Assembly: GCA_013141015.1 (NCBI GenBank)
Contig: JABFRT010000026.1
Coordinates: 1 to 64,000, forward strand
Length of the DNA: 64,000 bases
From: Hyphomicrobium sp.
GTDB lineage: Bacteria > Pseudomonadota > Alphaproteobacteria > Rhizobiales > Hyphomicrobiaceae
Reading direction: 5' to 3'
Every line of letters begins with the position of its first letter. Position 1 is the first letter of the stretch. Position numbers and translations under genes: made by a program. The notes below the pieces were generated by a model. That model was not told the origin of the DNA. It was given only the letters and a program-made list of their open reading frames with translations, and did not search any database. Shown piece after piece: positions 39,401 to 47,533 of the stretch.

Positions 39401-39969
39401 ACCTTGCCGGCAGCTACGGCTGGTACGACCACACCCGCTTCGTCAATATGGGCGGCTTCAATTCAGCGATCGGCGAGCAGGATGTCGTCTCCGGTCTCGT
39501 CAAACTGCGCTTGAGCTATCTGGCCGAAATGGGCAACTGGTATGTGAAGCCATTGGTCGACGTTGGCGCGACCTATATCGATCAGCAAGGCTATACCGAA
39601 TCCGGCGCAGGCGCCTTCAACCTCAAGGTTGCGTCATCGAGCGACTGGCTATTCTCAGTTTCCCCCGCCATTGAAATCGGCGGCGAGATTGCAGGCGCAT
39701 CGGGCACACTGTTCCGCCCCTACATTCGCGGCGGTGTGACGGTGTTCGATAAGGACAACATCTCGTTCTCGGCCAACTTTGCCGGCGCGCCGGTGGGCGT
39801 ATCGGGCTTCACGGTTGCAAGCGAACTCGACAATGTGTTTGCCGACGTCGCAGCTGGCGTTCAGGTGCTGACCACCTCGGGCGTCAATCTCCGCTTCGAG
39901 TATGACGGCCGGTTTGGCGCGCACACCACCCAGAACGCTGGAACAGTCAAAGTCACAATGCCGTTTTAG
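36445..39969 (+). CDS. Autotransporter with beta-helix passenger and C-terminal barrel
   Basis: The 1,174-residue protein has a long signal peptide (RASVSAFALAAVLSSVALPS, cut near AFA-DGG). A globular N-terminal part (residues 45-230) is followed by a repetitive passenger with units such as VTNSGLIQVEGEDGAGISAS, VNNSGLIELNGEELEGISTH and VENTGRIDLTGDSTIGITAT, typical of beta-helices. A linker with QSKTPQAAANALNRLTPQQQ precedes the barrel of about 270 residues, which ends GTVKVTMPF with the usual terminal phenylalanine. Such proteins present the passenger on the cell surface. The binding target cannot be read from the sequence. The gene stands alone, with about 240 bp upstream and 310 bp downstream empty. 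Confidence 0.9.
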   Translation: MADYMFSRAETRSVAARLVRASVSAFALAAVLSSVALPSVPAFADGGNTFFDIVRNEAGTDQLITKDEFKALVPPNAYTEAEWSTFFTRADSYGITAAGTQNLHVERLVDMIVAENARQALNQIVGDKTTPITLSDVNLALPAGIMPGKVTDFLLSIPRTEGGAVTREAAEQALYEFVGRDGNTGYGEDGRHVAPIYYPNLRSPIETSATGTAPVRAENGDDINAHGRPAISARSGYSECDFIGESVVCTPSGNGGTVSVDNYGTLHSWAEPIGSTGFGPVATGINATSLRGAVNVTNFGIISTIGDEASGINAQSQRDYATGRISNSTVSVTNSGLIQVEGEDGAGISASSETGSTTVTNRGEILALGDGNRGIGAESGYENDGERVPDGGVTVNNSGLIELNGEELEGISTHTGTGANLVENTGRIDLTGDSTIGITATTNAGAVTVRSSGDVITRGSDSYGILSASLDMIAPPQDVAEALVRAGKPVPVTVGPAAYPITIDITGGTIQGGSGDRGFAFPDDGSERSIGSAGILVIGGKDNTISNKGTITALNGLAISAYEGTLLRSETLRYYNELGQWTETVMTMTVPVAAGDLAVSNLAGGKILGDITTASGDDSVSNAGLIEGNVDLGTGANSISNLAGGVINSGGDIELGAGNTFTNAGDLSPGGKGMLQQTTIIGNFVQTAGGRLLIDIDSGHSPMKRAALTSDVIEVTGRATLAGLVVPNVISIADAPTSEYLIVSAAGGATNNGLGVAPKTITVQDAVNVQDTVAYDFEVDVRAGKDVYLTATQQAVEHIVEQAASAPNAGNSQNLGALGTTLSEAEDSAGNELDDVLQAVRQQSKTPQAAANALNRLTPQQQSGQTNSTNTSGNAFSNAMLSCASRDQPYKFTKEETCYYAKFTARKLDRDATANSAGHDERGYEVMGGAQVNLGGDLRGGFAFGYEDTNGDTFSKTQRLATSDGQRVHGGFVLKNQWGPFNAYLNLAGSYGWYDHTRFVNMGGFNSAIGEQDVVSGLVKLRLSYLAEMGNWYVKPLVDVGATYIDQQGYTESGAGAFNLKVASSSDWLFSVSPAIEIGGEIAGASGTLFRPYIRGGVTVFDKDNISFSANFAGAPVGVSGFTVASELDNVFADVAAGVQVLTTSGVNLRFEYDGRFGAHTTQNAGTVKVTMPF

Positions 39970-40280
39970 TTGGTTTTAGGCCGCTTTTATCCGGCCTACA
40001 CGCCGCTAGACCACCGCCAATCCGGCTCGCGACAGCTGGAAATCCGCCACGCAGCCGCGGCGGGTGATCGCTAACGAACTTAATCTCTAAGGCCCGAATT
40101 TTAAAATACAACGTTCACGCCGCATCAGTGCAGGGCAATCTGTAACCGATTGCTAACCCTGCAAAACTGCTCCTTGCCAGAAACGGCATTTCCATAAAAT
40201 TGAATCGAATAGCGAAACAAATCGAAAGGATCCTGGCCGTACCGTCCTGAGATTGATCAGAATTTAGGCGGATACAGTCC
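39970..40280. other. Intergenic region after the autotransporter gene
   Basis: About 310 bp without a credible ORF. A short hairpin directly after the stop (TTAGGCCGCTTTTATCCGGCCTA) may end autotransporter transcription. The rest is moderately A/T-rich and probably contains the promoter of the downstream VWA gene. Confidence 0.45.
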
Positions 40281-41849
40281 ATGCGTCCTATATTGTATAG
40301 CCTCTCGCGATTTTTTCGCCGTCAGAATGGCAGCGTATCGATCAGTTTTGGACTGATGGCCATTTTTCTGTTTGGCATCATTGGCGCCGCGCTCGATTTC
40401 GGCAAATGGCACAACGCATCTCAACACGCCGAAGCCGCAATGGACTCCGCACTTCTCGCAGCCGGCCGGCAACTTCAAACCGAACCCGATGAGCCTGGCA
40501 AGGCCCTCGACATGGCCAACCTCTACTTCAACCAGGAAATGGCCGACGGGGTGAAGGTCACCGGCGCGGTGGCTGAGTTCAAAATTGTCGATGACGGCAT
40601 GGGCATCGACGGCAAAGTCGTCGGCAATGTAAAAACCCCGTTTCTCGGCCTGCTCAACATCCGCAACTTGACCGTCAATCGCACAGCAAAAGTTGCCTTC
40701 AGCACGGGTGGCGGCAGCGGCAATGACATCGAAGTGGCCTTGATGCTCGACGTCACCGGCTCAATGTGCGCTGATAACATCGGCCCGTGCACGACATCGC
40801 TGAAATTGGATGCATTGAAATCCGCCGCCAAAGACCTAGTCAATATCGTGGTCGTCAACGGTGAGCACACCCGCGTCGCGGTTGTTCCGTTCTCAACCCG
40901 CGTGCGCTTGGGGCTTGGCAATACGGCCGATGGTGCCGCCTTGATGAAAAAGGTGACCAACCTCGACCCAACGTGGACTGGGTGGAACGAAGATTGCCAG
41001 ACATCATCCGGCTCGGGCGGCAGCGAGGGCAACGGCAATTGGACGTGCTCTTTGTGGGTGCCTAAGCACTTTGCCAATCTGCCGGTCATGCCCTGCGTCT
41101 CTGAACGCACCGGCATGGCCGAATTTACCGATGCCGGGCCGGGGTCCAATACCTGGGCGAATGCTCATGACGGCACGCGCCGCCCGTCTTTCTTGGATAG
41201 TTCCGACGTACCCATGGCGACCGGCCGTGGCGGCACAGCGGCCGACGTTGCTGGTCAATGGAACTATGAGGCGACAGGGTGGTGCTCGGATATCGCCGAG
41301 CCAAACTCGGTGCTTCCGCTGAACAGCGACGCTGGCCTCATTTCGGCGCGCATCGATGCGCTCGAAGCCTATGGCTCGACGGCCGGTGCACTTGGTACGG
41401 CGTGGACCTGGTATATGCTGTCACCCAACTGGTCGAGCGTGTTCCCGGCCACCGCTGCTCCCGGGCCATATAGCGATACCATTCCGGTTACCGCCGGGGC
41501 CAAGCCGAAACTGCGCAAAATCGCCGTGCTGATGACGGACGGCGACTATAACACCTATCTGACGGACAAGCTCGCCGATCCGCAGGATGTCTCGAACCGC
41601 GCCAAGCAACTTTGCACGAACATGAAGGCGCAGGGCATTGAAATCTTCACCGTCGGCTTTGAATTGGACCAATTACCGGCAGCCAAGAAAGCCATGGCCA
41701 TCGACACCTTGCAATCGTGCGGCTCGACCATCAACCACTTCTATAATTCGCTCGATCCCGTTGCAATTGATGGGTTCGTTCCGCGATATCGCTCTCAAAT
41801 TGTCGGAACTCTACGTCGCTCAATAAGCGGCGCACTCCCACACAACTAA
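40281..41849 (+). CDS. TadG-like pilus-assembly protein with von Willebrand A domain
   Basis: The 522-residue protein begins with a TadE/TadG-type N-terminal segment: charged RFFRRQNGSVSISFGLMAIF, then one membrane helix (LMAIFLFGIIGAALDFGKWH). From about residue 150 a VWA domain follows with the metal site DVTGSMCADN, VAVVPFSTRVRLGLG and IAVLMTDGDYNTYLTD. The end reads VPRYRSQIVGTLRRSISGA. TadG proteins help Flp pilus or surface assembly. No other tad gene is near. A strong hairpin terminator follows the stop codon. Confidence 0.88.
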   Translation: MRPILYSLSRFFRRQNGSVSISFGLMAIFLFGIIGAALDFGKWHNASQHAEAAMDSALLAAGRQLQTEPDEPGKALDMANLYFNQEMADGVKVTGAVAEFKIVDDGMGIDGKVVGNVKTPFLGLLNIRNLTVNRTAKVAFSTGGGSGNDIEVALMLDVTGSMCADNIGPCTTSLKLDALKSAAKDLVNIVVVNGEHTRVAVVPFSTRVRLGLGNTADGAALMKKVTNLDPTWTGWNEDCQTSSGSGGSEGNGNWTCSLWVPKHFANLPVMPCVSERTGMAEFTDAGPGSNTWANAHDGTRRPSFLDSSDVPMATGRGGTAADVAGQWNYEATGWCSDIAEPNSVLPLNSDAGLISARIDALEAYGSTAGALGTAWTWYMLSPNWSSVFPATAAPGPYSDTIPVTAGAKPKLRKIAVLMTDGDYNTYLTDKLADPQDVSNRAKQLCTNMKAQGIEIFTVGFELDQLPAAKKAMAIDTLQSCGSTINHFYNSLDPVAIDGFVPRYRSQIVGTLRRSISGALPHN

Positions 41850-41850
41850 A

Positions 41851-41876
41851 GGCCCCTCACGGGGCCTTTTTTCTTT
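41851..41876 (+). terminator. Rho-independent terminator of the TadG-like gene
   Basis: AAAGGCCCCTCACGGGGCCT followed by TTTTTCTTTC: a 7-bp GC stem (GGCCCC/GGGGCC with flanking AA/TT), short loop and T-run, 2 nt after the stop. Confidence 0.92.
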
Positions 41877-41888
41877 CTTGCGGTACTC

Positions 41889-41940
41889 CGCCGCTGGCGG
41901 CCGGCTCGACGAAGGAGAGTCGCCATCGGCCAACAAAAAA
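41889..41940 (-). repeat. Two-stem palindromic element (PE-A), copy 11
   Basis: Arms CCGCTGGCGG against CGCCATCGG around the core GGCTCGACGAAGGAGAGTC, then CAACAAAAAAGGGCC. The A-tract and GGGCCCCGCGAGG lead into a terminator-like stem on the minus strand. Confidence 0.85.
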
Positions 41941-41995
41941 GGGCCCCGCGAGGATCCCTTTGAATAGACAAAACCATTGCGCCTTGCTCAGTTCT

Positions 41996-42048
41996 CCGCC
42001 GCTGGCGGCCGGCTCGACGAAGGAGAGTCGCAGCGGCCAACAAAAAAG
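41996..42048 (-). repeat. Two-stem palindromic element (PE-A), copy 12
   Basis: Arms CCGCTGGCGG/CGCAGCGG around the same core as copy 11, again followed by CAACAAAAAAGGGCCCC. Copies 11 and 12 plus the attached stem form a direct repeat of about 70 bp spaced 107 bp apart. Confidence 0.88.
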
Positions 42049-42073
42049 GGCCCCGCGAGGGGCCCTTTCGTTT
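42045..42073 (-). terminator. Terminator stem for the convergent minus-strand gene
   Basis: On the minus strand GGGCCCCTCGCGGGGCCC is followed by TTTTTTGTTGG. It lies 15 nt beyond the stop of the 42087-43433 gene and faces the TadG-side terminator, so the two convergent genes are both closed off. Confidence 0.85.
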
Positions 42074-42086
42074 CCAAGAAGCAGCG

Positions 42087-43433
42087 CTAGGCTGCGACCG
42101 TGTCGAAGAGAGGTGGTTTGGTCGCCTCCTCGAGTGCAAGATCGGATTTAAGTGCAATTCCGATGTACCGTACTCGACCTGCGACCTTCTCCTTCTTTAC
42201 GCCGAGCTCAGCGAATTCACGCGCAAAGCTTGGAAGTGCAGAGGGTTCCTTGTTCTTGGCTTCGCACCACGAACAATAGTCTTCGTAAAGTTGAGTAGCA
42301 GTGACACTCGATCCGTCCTGGACCTCGACATTCTCCTTGTAGAAACGTTCGGTATTCGTCTCAGGTGCGATATTACGCTTCGCCGGGGCCGGCTTTGCTT
42401 CGATCGCGCGAACTTCAGGCTGCCGCTCCACAATCGTCTGGACTTCGGCAATCTGGGCTTCGATCGAGGCTGGCGCGACAACAGGGACGTCGATCGGTTT
42501 GTCGAGCGTCTTGTTGTCGTTGGCACCAGAACGCGGCTTTTTCGTCTGAACGGCGACCGGTGTAAGCACCGGAGCCGCCACCGCTGCCGCAGCGGTGTGG
42601 TCATCTGCTGCGACCATGCGAGGTGCAGCAGGAGCCTGGACATCATAGAGACGCCATTGGCTGAAAGCGACGTACATCCCGAAACCCGATCCGATTTCGA
42701 GCAGCAGCGCGACGAAAATCGTCAAAGCCATCTGCACGTTCTCGATCTTCACCCCGGGGAAGAACGCCGCTGCGAGTTCAGTCAAAACCTTGGCCTGCGG
42801 ATCGGCTTCCGACATTGCTGTCGAGCCTTCCATGGACGCGAGCTTTGACTTGATGTCCGAAATACGAGCATCGGACTGATTGCCGGCTTGAGCCATCGCA
42901 AGCTCAGAGTTGAGCAAAGCGAATTGCTGGCAATACTTCTGTTCGGACTTCGAGGTTGCGTCTTTGCAACCACTGGTCCATTTCCACGCGGCTTGCGCCT
43001 TGTGGGCATCGATCGCGCCTGCAACAACCGCATACGGGCGGTGCTGCGGGTTCCAACCGGCTTGCTCTTCGGCCTTCTTGAGCTCGGCGCGCAGATCCTG
43101 ATAGGACTGAGCGACTTGCGCACGGCTGCCGGTTGAGTCAAAGCGGTTCAAAGCAGCGTGACCCAACGCCGACGTCATAGAGTAGGCCGTAACGACCACC
43201 CAGACGAGTGCGCTGGCTGCTGCCTGCGACCAAACTTTATTGCGGACTGCGGCGAAAAAGAAAAACGGTACGAGCGCCTTCAAACAATCAGCTGCGGCAG
43301 ATGCCGCACCGTAGATCTGGCCATCCATCTCGGTACGACCGAGACTGAAGCCAAATCGCCAGTTCATTGCAGCGGACACGGCGAGCAATACGCCTGCTGC
43401 AAGAACCCCCAACACGCCTAAAACGTGTCTCAT
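42087..43433 (-). CDS. Membrane protein with coiled coil and C-terminal winged-helix-like domain
   Basis: The 448-residue protein starts MRHVLGVLGVLAAGVLLAVS, with AAGGAG before the ATG at 43433. It has about four membrane helices: residues 5-25, 48-62 (LKALVPFFFFAAV), 70-90 (AAASALVWVVVTAYSMTSAL) and one near 240-262 (NVQMALTIFVALLLEIGSGF). A coiled coil lies between (RAELKKAEEQ, ISDIKSKLASMEGS). The C-terminal 70 residues (TQLYEDYCSWCEAKNKEPSA, FAREFAELGVKKEKVAGRVR) resemble the winged helix at the end of phage/plasmid primases. The combination suggests a membrane-held nucleic-acid-binding protein, perhaps from a former mobile element. I know no named family. Confidence 0.7.
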   Translation of the reverse strand: MRHVLGVLGVLAAGVLLAVSAAMNWRFGFSLGRTEMDGQIYGAASAAADCLKALVPFFFFAAVRNKVWSQAAASALVWVVVTAYSMTSALGHAALNRFDSTGSRAQVAQSYQDLRAELKKAEEQAGWNPQHRPYAVVAGAIDAHKAQAAWKWTSGCKDATSKSEQKYCQQFALLNSELAMAQAGNQSDARISDIKSKLASMEGSTAMSEADPQAKVLTELAAAFFPGVKIENVQMALTIFVALLLEIGSGFGMYVAFSQWRLYDVQAPAAPRMVAADDHTAAAAVAAPVLTPVAVQTKKPRSGANDNKTLDKPIDVPVVAPASIEAQIAEVQTIVERQPEVRAIEAKPAPAKRNIAPETNTERFYKENVEVQDGSSVTATQLYEDYCSWCEAKNKEPSALPSFAREFAELGVKKEKVAGRVRYIGIALKSDLALEEATKPPLFDTVAA

Positions 43434-44402
43434 AGAGCCCTCTCCTTTGCGAGGGCCGGTTCGACGCGAAACAATAGACCGGCCATTTCGGTCTTCTTCG
43501 ACTGTCTGCGAGGAGGGTTCAGACCGCCAAGTTCCCACACACAAAACAGGCGCAACGATACCGCCACCGCATTCCCCGCCTGTTGAGCTCCGGCGCCATC
43601 CCCATGGCATCCGGCAGACGAAAAACCAGCACACGACCGTTACGCGTGAGAACTGCTGCTACACATCAGTGATTACGGGGGCCCACCCGGCCGGTTTCGC
43701 CGCTCGATTCCGGTTGTGGAAAATTGCCCCGACACTGTGCACAGCTGAAAACATCAGCACGCAATACACATCCCCTCATTCAGGAGGGTTAATCGATTCG
43801 TTTCGAATTGTTAAGAGAATCATATGGGTAGGTCGAGAACAACGGCCCGCAAGAGTGTCCGTTCGGCCACCAGACAGCCCCTCCTTATCCCCAGGTTGTC
43901 CCCGCAGCGGCTAGACTTATCAACACGTTGTCCCCCACCGGCCACGCGCGTGACCGCCAAGTTGCCTATGCGCGCCTGCTGCCATTTCGACGCCCACGGC
44001 ATTCCGGCAACGCCTTAATGCTCACTTGGGAAATACTCGCGGGTAAGTGTTCGCAAATGAGCGTTTTTAATTTACCATTTGTAGAAATATGGTGCATTCT
44101 GAGCTTATCCGCCTTACAGAGCGGAACATCCTCGGTTACACCGGTTTCAAGAACGGGTTGCAGGAGTTGCGTCAAAGACCTCGGATGTCTCAGGTCGAAA
44201 TGCTGCTTCAAGGAAATGTCGAGGGTTCAAATCACGGGCGTTGGCTGGCCATACGCCGGCTTGGCGCTGAACAGGTTCTTCGATGTGCGGCGCGTTGTGC
44301 CACCATCCACCACTTGCCCGATTGATCTTGATGTCTAGTTGATCTTGCCCGTTCGAAAGTATCGCGTTTTGCGTTTGTAGCGCACAGAGGAGTGTAAGAG
44401 TT
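43434..44402. other. Long intergenic region, no gene recognised
   Basis: About 970 bp between divergent genes. Short ORFs exist in all frames, but none has composition, ribosome site or similarity that I would trust. The middle (43740-44110) is richer in A/T than the flanks and contains TTGTTAAGAGAATCATATGG and TTTTTAATTTACCATTTGTA, likely promoter areas for the two flanking genes. Confidence 0.5.
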
Positions 44403-45821
44403 ATGCAGCGGCTCAGTGGAGTACTTATGGTGCTCGCCGGCACCGCGTTGGGCGGATACATGGTCCTGCCCTCCCCGCAATTCCGTTCTGGCGTGATCAG
44501 CGAAGTGCCGCTCGTCACAGCAGCACTTGATCGCGATACCGCAACCCTTTCTCTGTCCACTCCCGCTATGGCCGCCCCTGTGGCCGCAGCCCAGCCCGAC
44601 GCCGCCGCTTCGGCTGGAAAATCCGATATCAGCAAAACCGATAGCAACGGCGTGCGCGTATTCTCACCAGCAGCGCCGCTGTCGTCCGGCGCCAGCACCT
44701 GGACTGCGGTCGTGACGAGCGAACCAACCGCACAGGGCAAAATGTCGTCGCCACGCCCGGGAGATTCAGAAACGCGCGCCGCCCTCGCCAGCGATCTGCA
44801 ACGCGAGTTGAAGCGCGTCGGCTGCTACGGCGGCGAAATCACCGGGACCTGGACGCCATCGACCAAGCGCGCCATGTCGGCCTTCATGGACCGGGTCAAT
44901 GCGACACTGCCCGTCGATGAGCCCGATTACATTCTGCTGACACTTGTTCAGGGCCACACCGCTGTGGCCTGTAGCGCCGATTGCCCATCGGGCCAAGTGT
45001 ACTCGAACGCCGGCCGTTGCGTACCCAACGCGGTCGTGGCGCAGGCGACGCGGAAGTCGCAGCGCGATGAAGATCGCCGCGCCAGCGAACAGCTGAAAGC
45101 GCAGCAGCAGGAACGCCTGGCCAGCGAACAGCGGGCAGCAGACGCCAAGCGCATTGCTGATGCGCGCAAGAGCGCCGAGGCCGCCCAAGTCGCCGTGGCC
45201 GTAGTACCGCCAGCACCGAAACCCGCAGTGCGCGTTATCAAGCCGCAACAGACCGCCGCGGTGGCGCCGCCGGCTGAGTCTGAAAAGCTGCCGTGGCTGG
45301 CAGATGACGCACCCGGGAAGGGCACCGTGACGGCACCTGCTGCAGTGGCAGTGGTTGCACCACAACCGGCCCGCAACGCTCCACTGCCCGGCATGATGTC
45401 AATTGGTGGACCGCGTGTGATTGTGCCGGAACCTCAGGGCAGCGTCGCAGCTGTTGCGCCTGCGGCCGTAGCACCTCCTCAGGTCACACGGCCAGCCATC
45501 CAGCAGACAGAAACACCGCTAAGCACGGCACCACGCCGTGCGGTTCAGTCCGCGCCGGTCCGTCAGGCCGCGATCAGCGGTATGCCGGGCACAAAATCGG
45601 GTCCTGCCGTGCGCCGCTCGATCGTGGTCCGGCACAATGCCCCGGTTGTGCATGCTTACAGGGCAGCCAAAATCGTTCGCCGCCCACCGCCGGTGGTTGT
45701 CTATGCGGCGCCCAAGCCAAAGTATTACGCGTCGAACTCCGGTGGCAAGATCCGCCGCGGCCAGCCGCGCCCAGGCAGTATGCACTATAACGTCATGCAG
45801 TCGCTGGGCGGCATCTACTGA
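44403..45821 (+). CDS. Secreted peptidoglycan-binding-like protein with low-complexity tail
   Basis: The 472-residue protein starts MQRLSGVLMVLAGTALGGYM, preceded by GAGGAGTG. After the signal-like helix and an Ala/Ser-rich stretch, residues 120-215 form a conserved module: LASDLQRELKRVGCYGGEIT, GTWTPSTKRAMSAFMDRVNA, TLPVDEPDYILLTLVQGHTA and CPSGQVYSNAGRCVPNA. It is related to peptidoglycan_binding_1 and is found in rhizobial caspase-like and secreted proteins. A Gln/Glu/Lys coiled coil (residues 225-265) and a long Pro/Ala/Val-rich tail follow. It probably acts in the periplasm at the wall. No enzyme domain is visible. Confidence 0.8.
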   Translation: MQRLSGVLMVLAGTALGGYMVLPSPQFRSGVISEVPLVTAALDRDTATLSLSTPAMAAPVAAAQPDAAASAGKSDISKTDSNGVRVFSPAAPLSSGASTWTAVVTSEPTAQGKMSSPRPGDSETRAALASDLQRELKRVGCYGGEITGTWTPSTKRAMSAFMDRVNATLPVDEPDYILLTLVQGHTAVACSADCPSGQVYSNAGRCVPNAVVAQATRKSQRDEDRRASEQLKAQQQERLASEQRAADAKRIADARKSAEAAQVAVAVVPPAPKPAVRVIKPQQTAAVAPPAESEKLPWLADDAPGKGTVTAPAAVAVVAPQPARNAPLPGMMSIGGPRVIVPEPQGSVAAVAPAAVAPPQVTRPAIQQTETPLSTAPRRAVQSAPVRQAAISGMPGTKSGPAVRRSIVVRHNAPVVHAYRAAKIVRRPPPVVVYAAPKPKYYASNSGGKIRRGQPRPGSMHYNVMQSLGGIY

Positions 45822-45895
45822 GTTGCAAGCGCACGCGCTTTGTACGTCAACGGCCGGAGCCATCGCTCTGGCCGTTTTCATTTTGGCGGGCGGCC

Positions 45896-46279
45896 TCAGA
45901 TAGCCACTTCTGATCCGGCCCTGAGCCACGCCAGATAATCGGCGCTGCCCGCCGCCACCGGCAGCACCAGCAGTGCTGGCGTTTCATAGGGGTGCAGGCG
46001 GCGCAAAGCCTCAAGCGCGGCGGCGGCATGCTCCGGCATCACCTTGGCGATCAGCACCACTTCGCTGGCCACCTCTGTGACACCCTTCCAGACATAGACC
46101 GACGTCATGGCGGGAATGATGTTGATGCACCCGGCGTGTCGCGCCTCGACCAGCACCCGGCCCGCTGCGATCGCCGCTTCGCGGTCCGGAAACGTCGTGT
46201 AAACCAGCGCCGCCACACACTCCGCGCCAAGCTGCCCCTCAACCACGCCCCGATCTCGCCCCTTGTTGTTTTCCGTCAT
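45896..46279 (-). CDS. cutA: CutA1-type divalent cation tolerance protein
   Basis: The 127-residue protein carries [59 protein letters not shown] and [20 protein letters not shown], the complete CutA1 pattern. CutA1 forms trimers and has been linked to copper tolerance. The N-terminal 17 residues are not part of the family and the true start may lie further in. The gene is divergent from nadK, with about 60 bp between them. Confidence 0.92.
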   Translation of the reverse strand: MTENNKGRDRGVVEGQLGAECVAALVYTTFPDREAAIAAGRVLVEARHAGCINIIPAMTSVYVWKGVTEVASEVVLIAKVMPEHAAAALEALRRLHPYETPALLVLPVAAGSADYLAWLRAGSEVAI

Positions 46280-46339
46280 TTGCGCCAGCCTCCCCCTCCC
46301 GCACTGCCAACCCGCACCCCGACACTCAACCAGGCCATC

Positions 46340-47122
46340 ATGTCAAAACCCAAACGAGAGTTCGAGCGCATTGCCTTCGTGGCCAGCGATGTGCCGGAAG
46401 CGGTCAAGGCTCGGGAAACCTTGGCCGGACGTTATGGCGATACGGCACCGTCTCAGGCCGGCATCATCGTAGCGCTTGGCGGCGACGGCTTCATGTTGCA
46501 AACGCTGCACCGTTTCATCAACGACAAGATCCCAATCTACGGCATGAACCGCGGCTCGGTCGGCTTTCTGATGAACGAGTATCGCGAGGACGGCCTGAAA
46601 GAGCGCCTGACGGCTGCCAACATCACCCGCATTCACCCGCTGGCGATGGTCGCCACCGACAGCGCGGGCAAGGCCCACAAGAGCCTAGCAATCAACGAGG
46701 TCTCGCTGTTCCGCCAGCGGCACCAAGCGGCCAAGCTGAAAATTTCCATCGACGGCAAAGTGCGCATGGAGGAATTGATCTGCGACGGCGTGCTGGTCGC
46801 GACGCCCGCTGGATCGACGGCTTACAATCTCTCAGCGCACGGGCCGATTGTACCAATTACCGCGCCGCTGCTCGCGCTGACGCCAATCAGTCCGTTCCGC
46901 CCGCGGCGCTGGCGCGGTGCGCTGGTGCAAAACCGCGTTCATATCACCATAGAAGTGCTGGAAGCCGAAAAGCGCCCGGTCAGCGCCGTTGCCGACCACA
47001 ACGAGACGCGCGACGTCGTCAAGGTCGAAATCGAAAAGGCCCGCGCCACCGAGCTTTTCATGATGTTCGATCACGACCACTCATTCGACGAGCGCGTGCT
47101 CGCCGAGCAGTTCAAGTTTTGA
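46340..47122 (+). CDS. nadK: NAD kinase
   Basis: The 260-residue protein starts [20 protein letters not shown] and has the nucleotide-binding glycine motif [18 protein letters not shown], the [12 protein letters not shown] motif, and [20 protein letters not shown], all diagnostic of NadK. It phosphorylates NAD to NADP. The start at 46340 removes 116 unrelated upstream codons. The gene is intact and single. Confidence 0.95.
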   Translation: MSKPKREFERIAFVASDVPEAVKARETLAGRYGDTAPSQAGIIVALGGDGFMLQTLHRFINDKIPIYGMNRGSVGFLMNEYREDGLKERLTAANITRIHPLAMVATDSAGKAHKSLAINEVSLFRQRHQAAKLKISIDGKVRMEELICDGVLVATPAGSTAYNLSAHGPIVPITAPLLALTPISPFRPRRWRGALVQNRVHITIEVLEAEKRPVSAVADHNETRDVVKVEIEKARATELFMMFDHDHSFDERVLAEQFKF

Positions 47123-47170
47123 GGGCGTGAGCGCACGGCTGCTGACGTTCTAACCGTCTTGCAATTGTCC

Positions 47171-47347
47171 CACCCGTCATCCTGTGCGCACCGCAGCGCT
47201 TCTATAGCGGTGCGGTACAGACACAGGATCTTACCTGTAGCGCCCAAAGATCCCGGATCAGCGCCGCACCATCTTGAGCGCGTGCGACTCTCCTTCGTCG
47301 AGCCGGCCGCCCGCGCCGATACTGCGTCGCATCCGGGATGACGGGTA
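47171..47347. repeat. CCCGTCAT/ATGACGGG palindromic repeat, copy 3, with a PE-A element inside
   Basis: The segment opens CACCCGTCATCCTGTGCGC and closes CATCCGGGATGACGGGT. It shares GACACAGGATC- and GATCCCGGATCAGCGCCGC-type blocks with copies 1 and 2. Near 47270-47322 it contains a PE-A element in plus orientation (GACTCTCCTTCGTCGAGCCG, copy 13). One repeat family has therefore inserted in the other. The 410 bp between nadK and the nitroreductase gene hold no gene. Confidence 0.82.
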
Positions 47348-47533
47348 TTTAAGTTGGGAAAATAAACGCCCAAACAGGGCCCCAAAAAACCGACTGGCCC
47401 TCCCCCGGTTCGCGTGAGCGACGGTGAGAAGGCCATGAGTTTTGGTCATGCGCACTTGGATGCGCACATGAGATAACCGTAACGCGAACCGGTAAATGAA
47501 CCGTTAACGGCATGTCCTATTTTCGCGTTAGGA

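Noticed and set aside
44120-44260. Possible tRNA (GAGGGTTCAAATCACGGG resembles a T-arm)
   Set aside because: The T-stem does not pair (GAGGG against CACGG) and no acceptor or anticodon arm could be found.
43824-44340. Short plus-strand ORFs ahead of 44403
   Set aside because: Their composition is unlike neighbouring genes, they lack ribosome sites and similarity, and they overlap one another.
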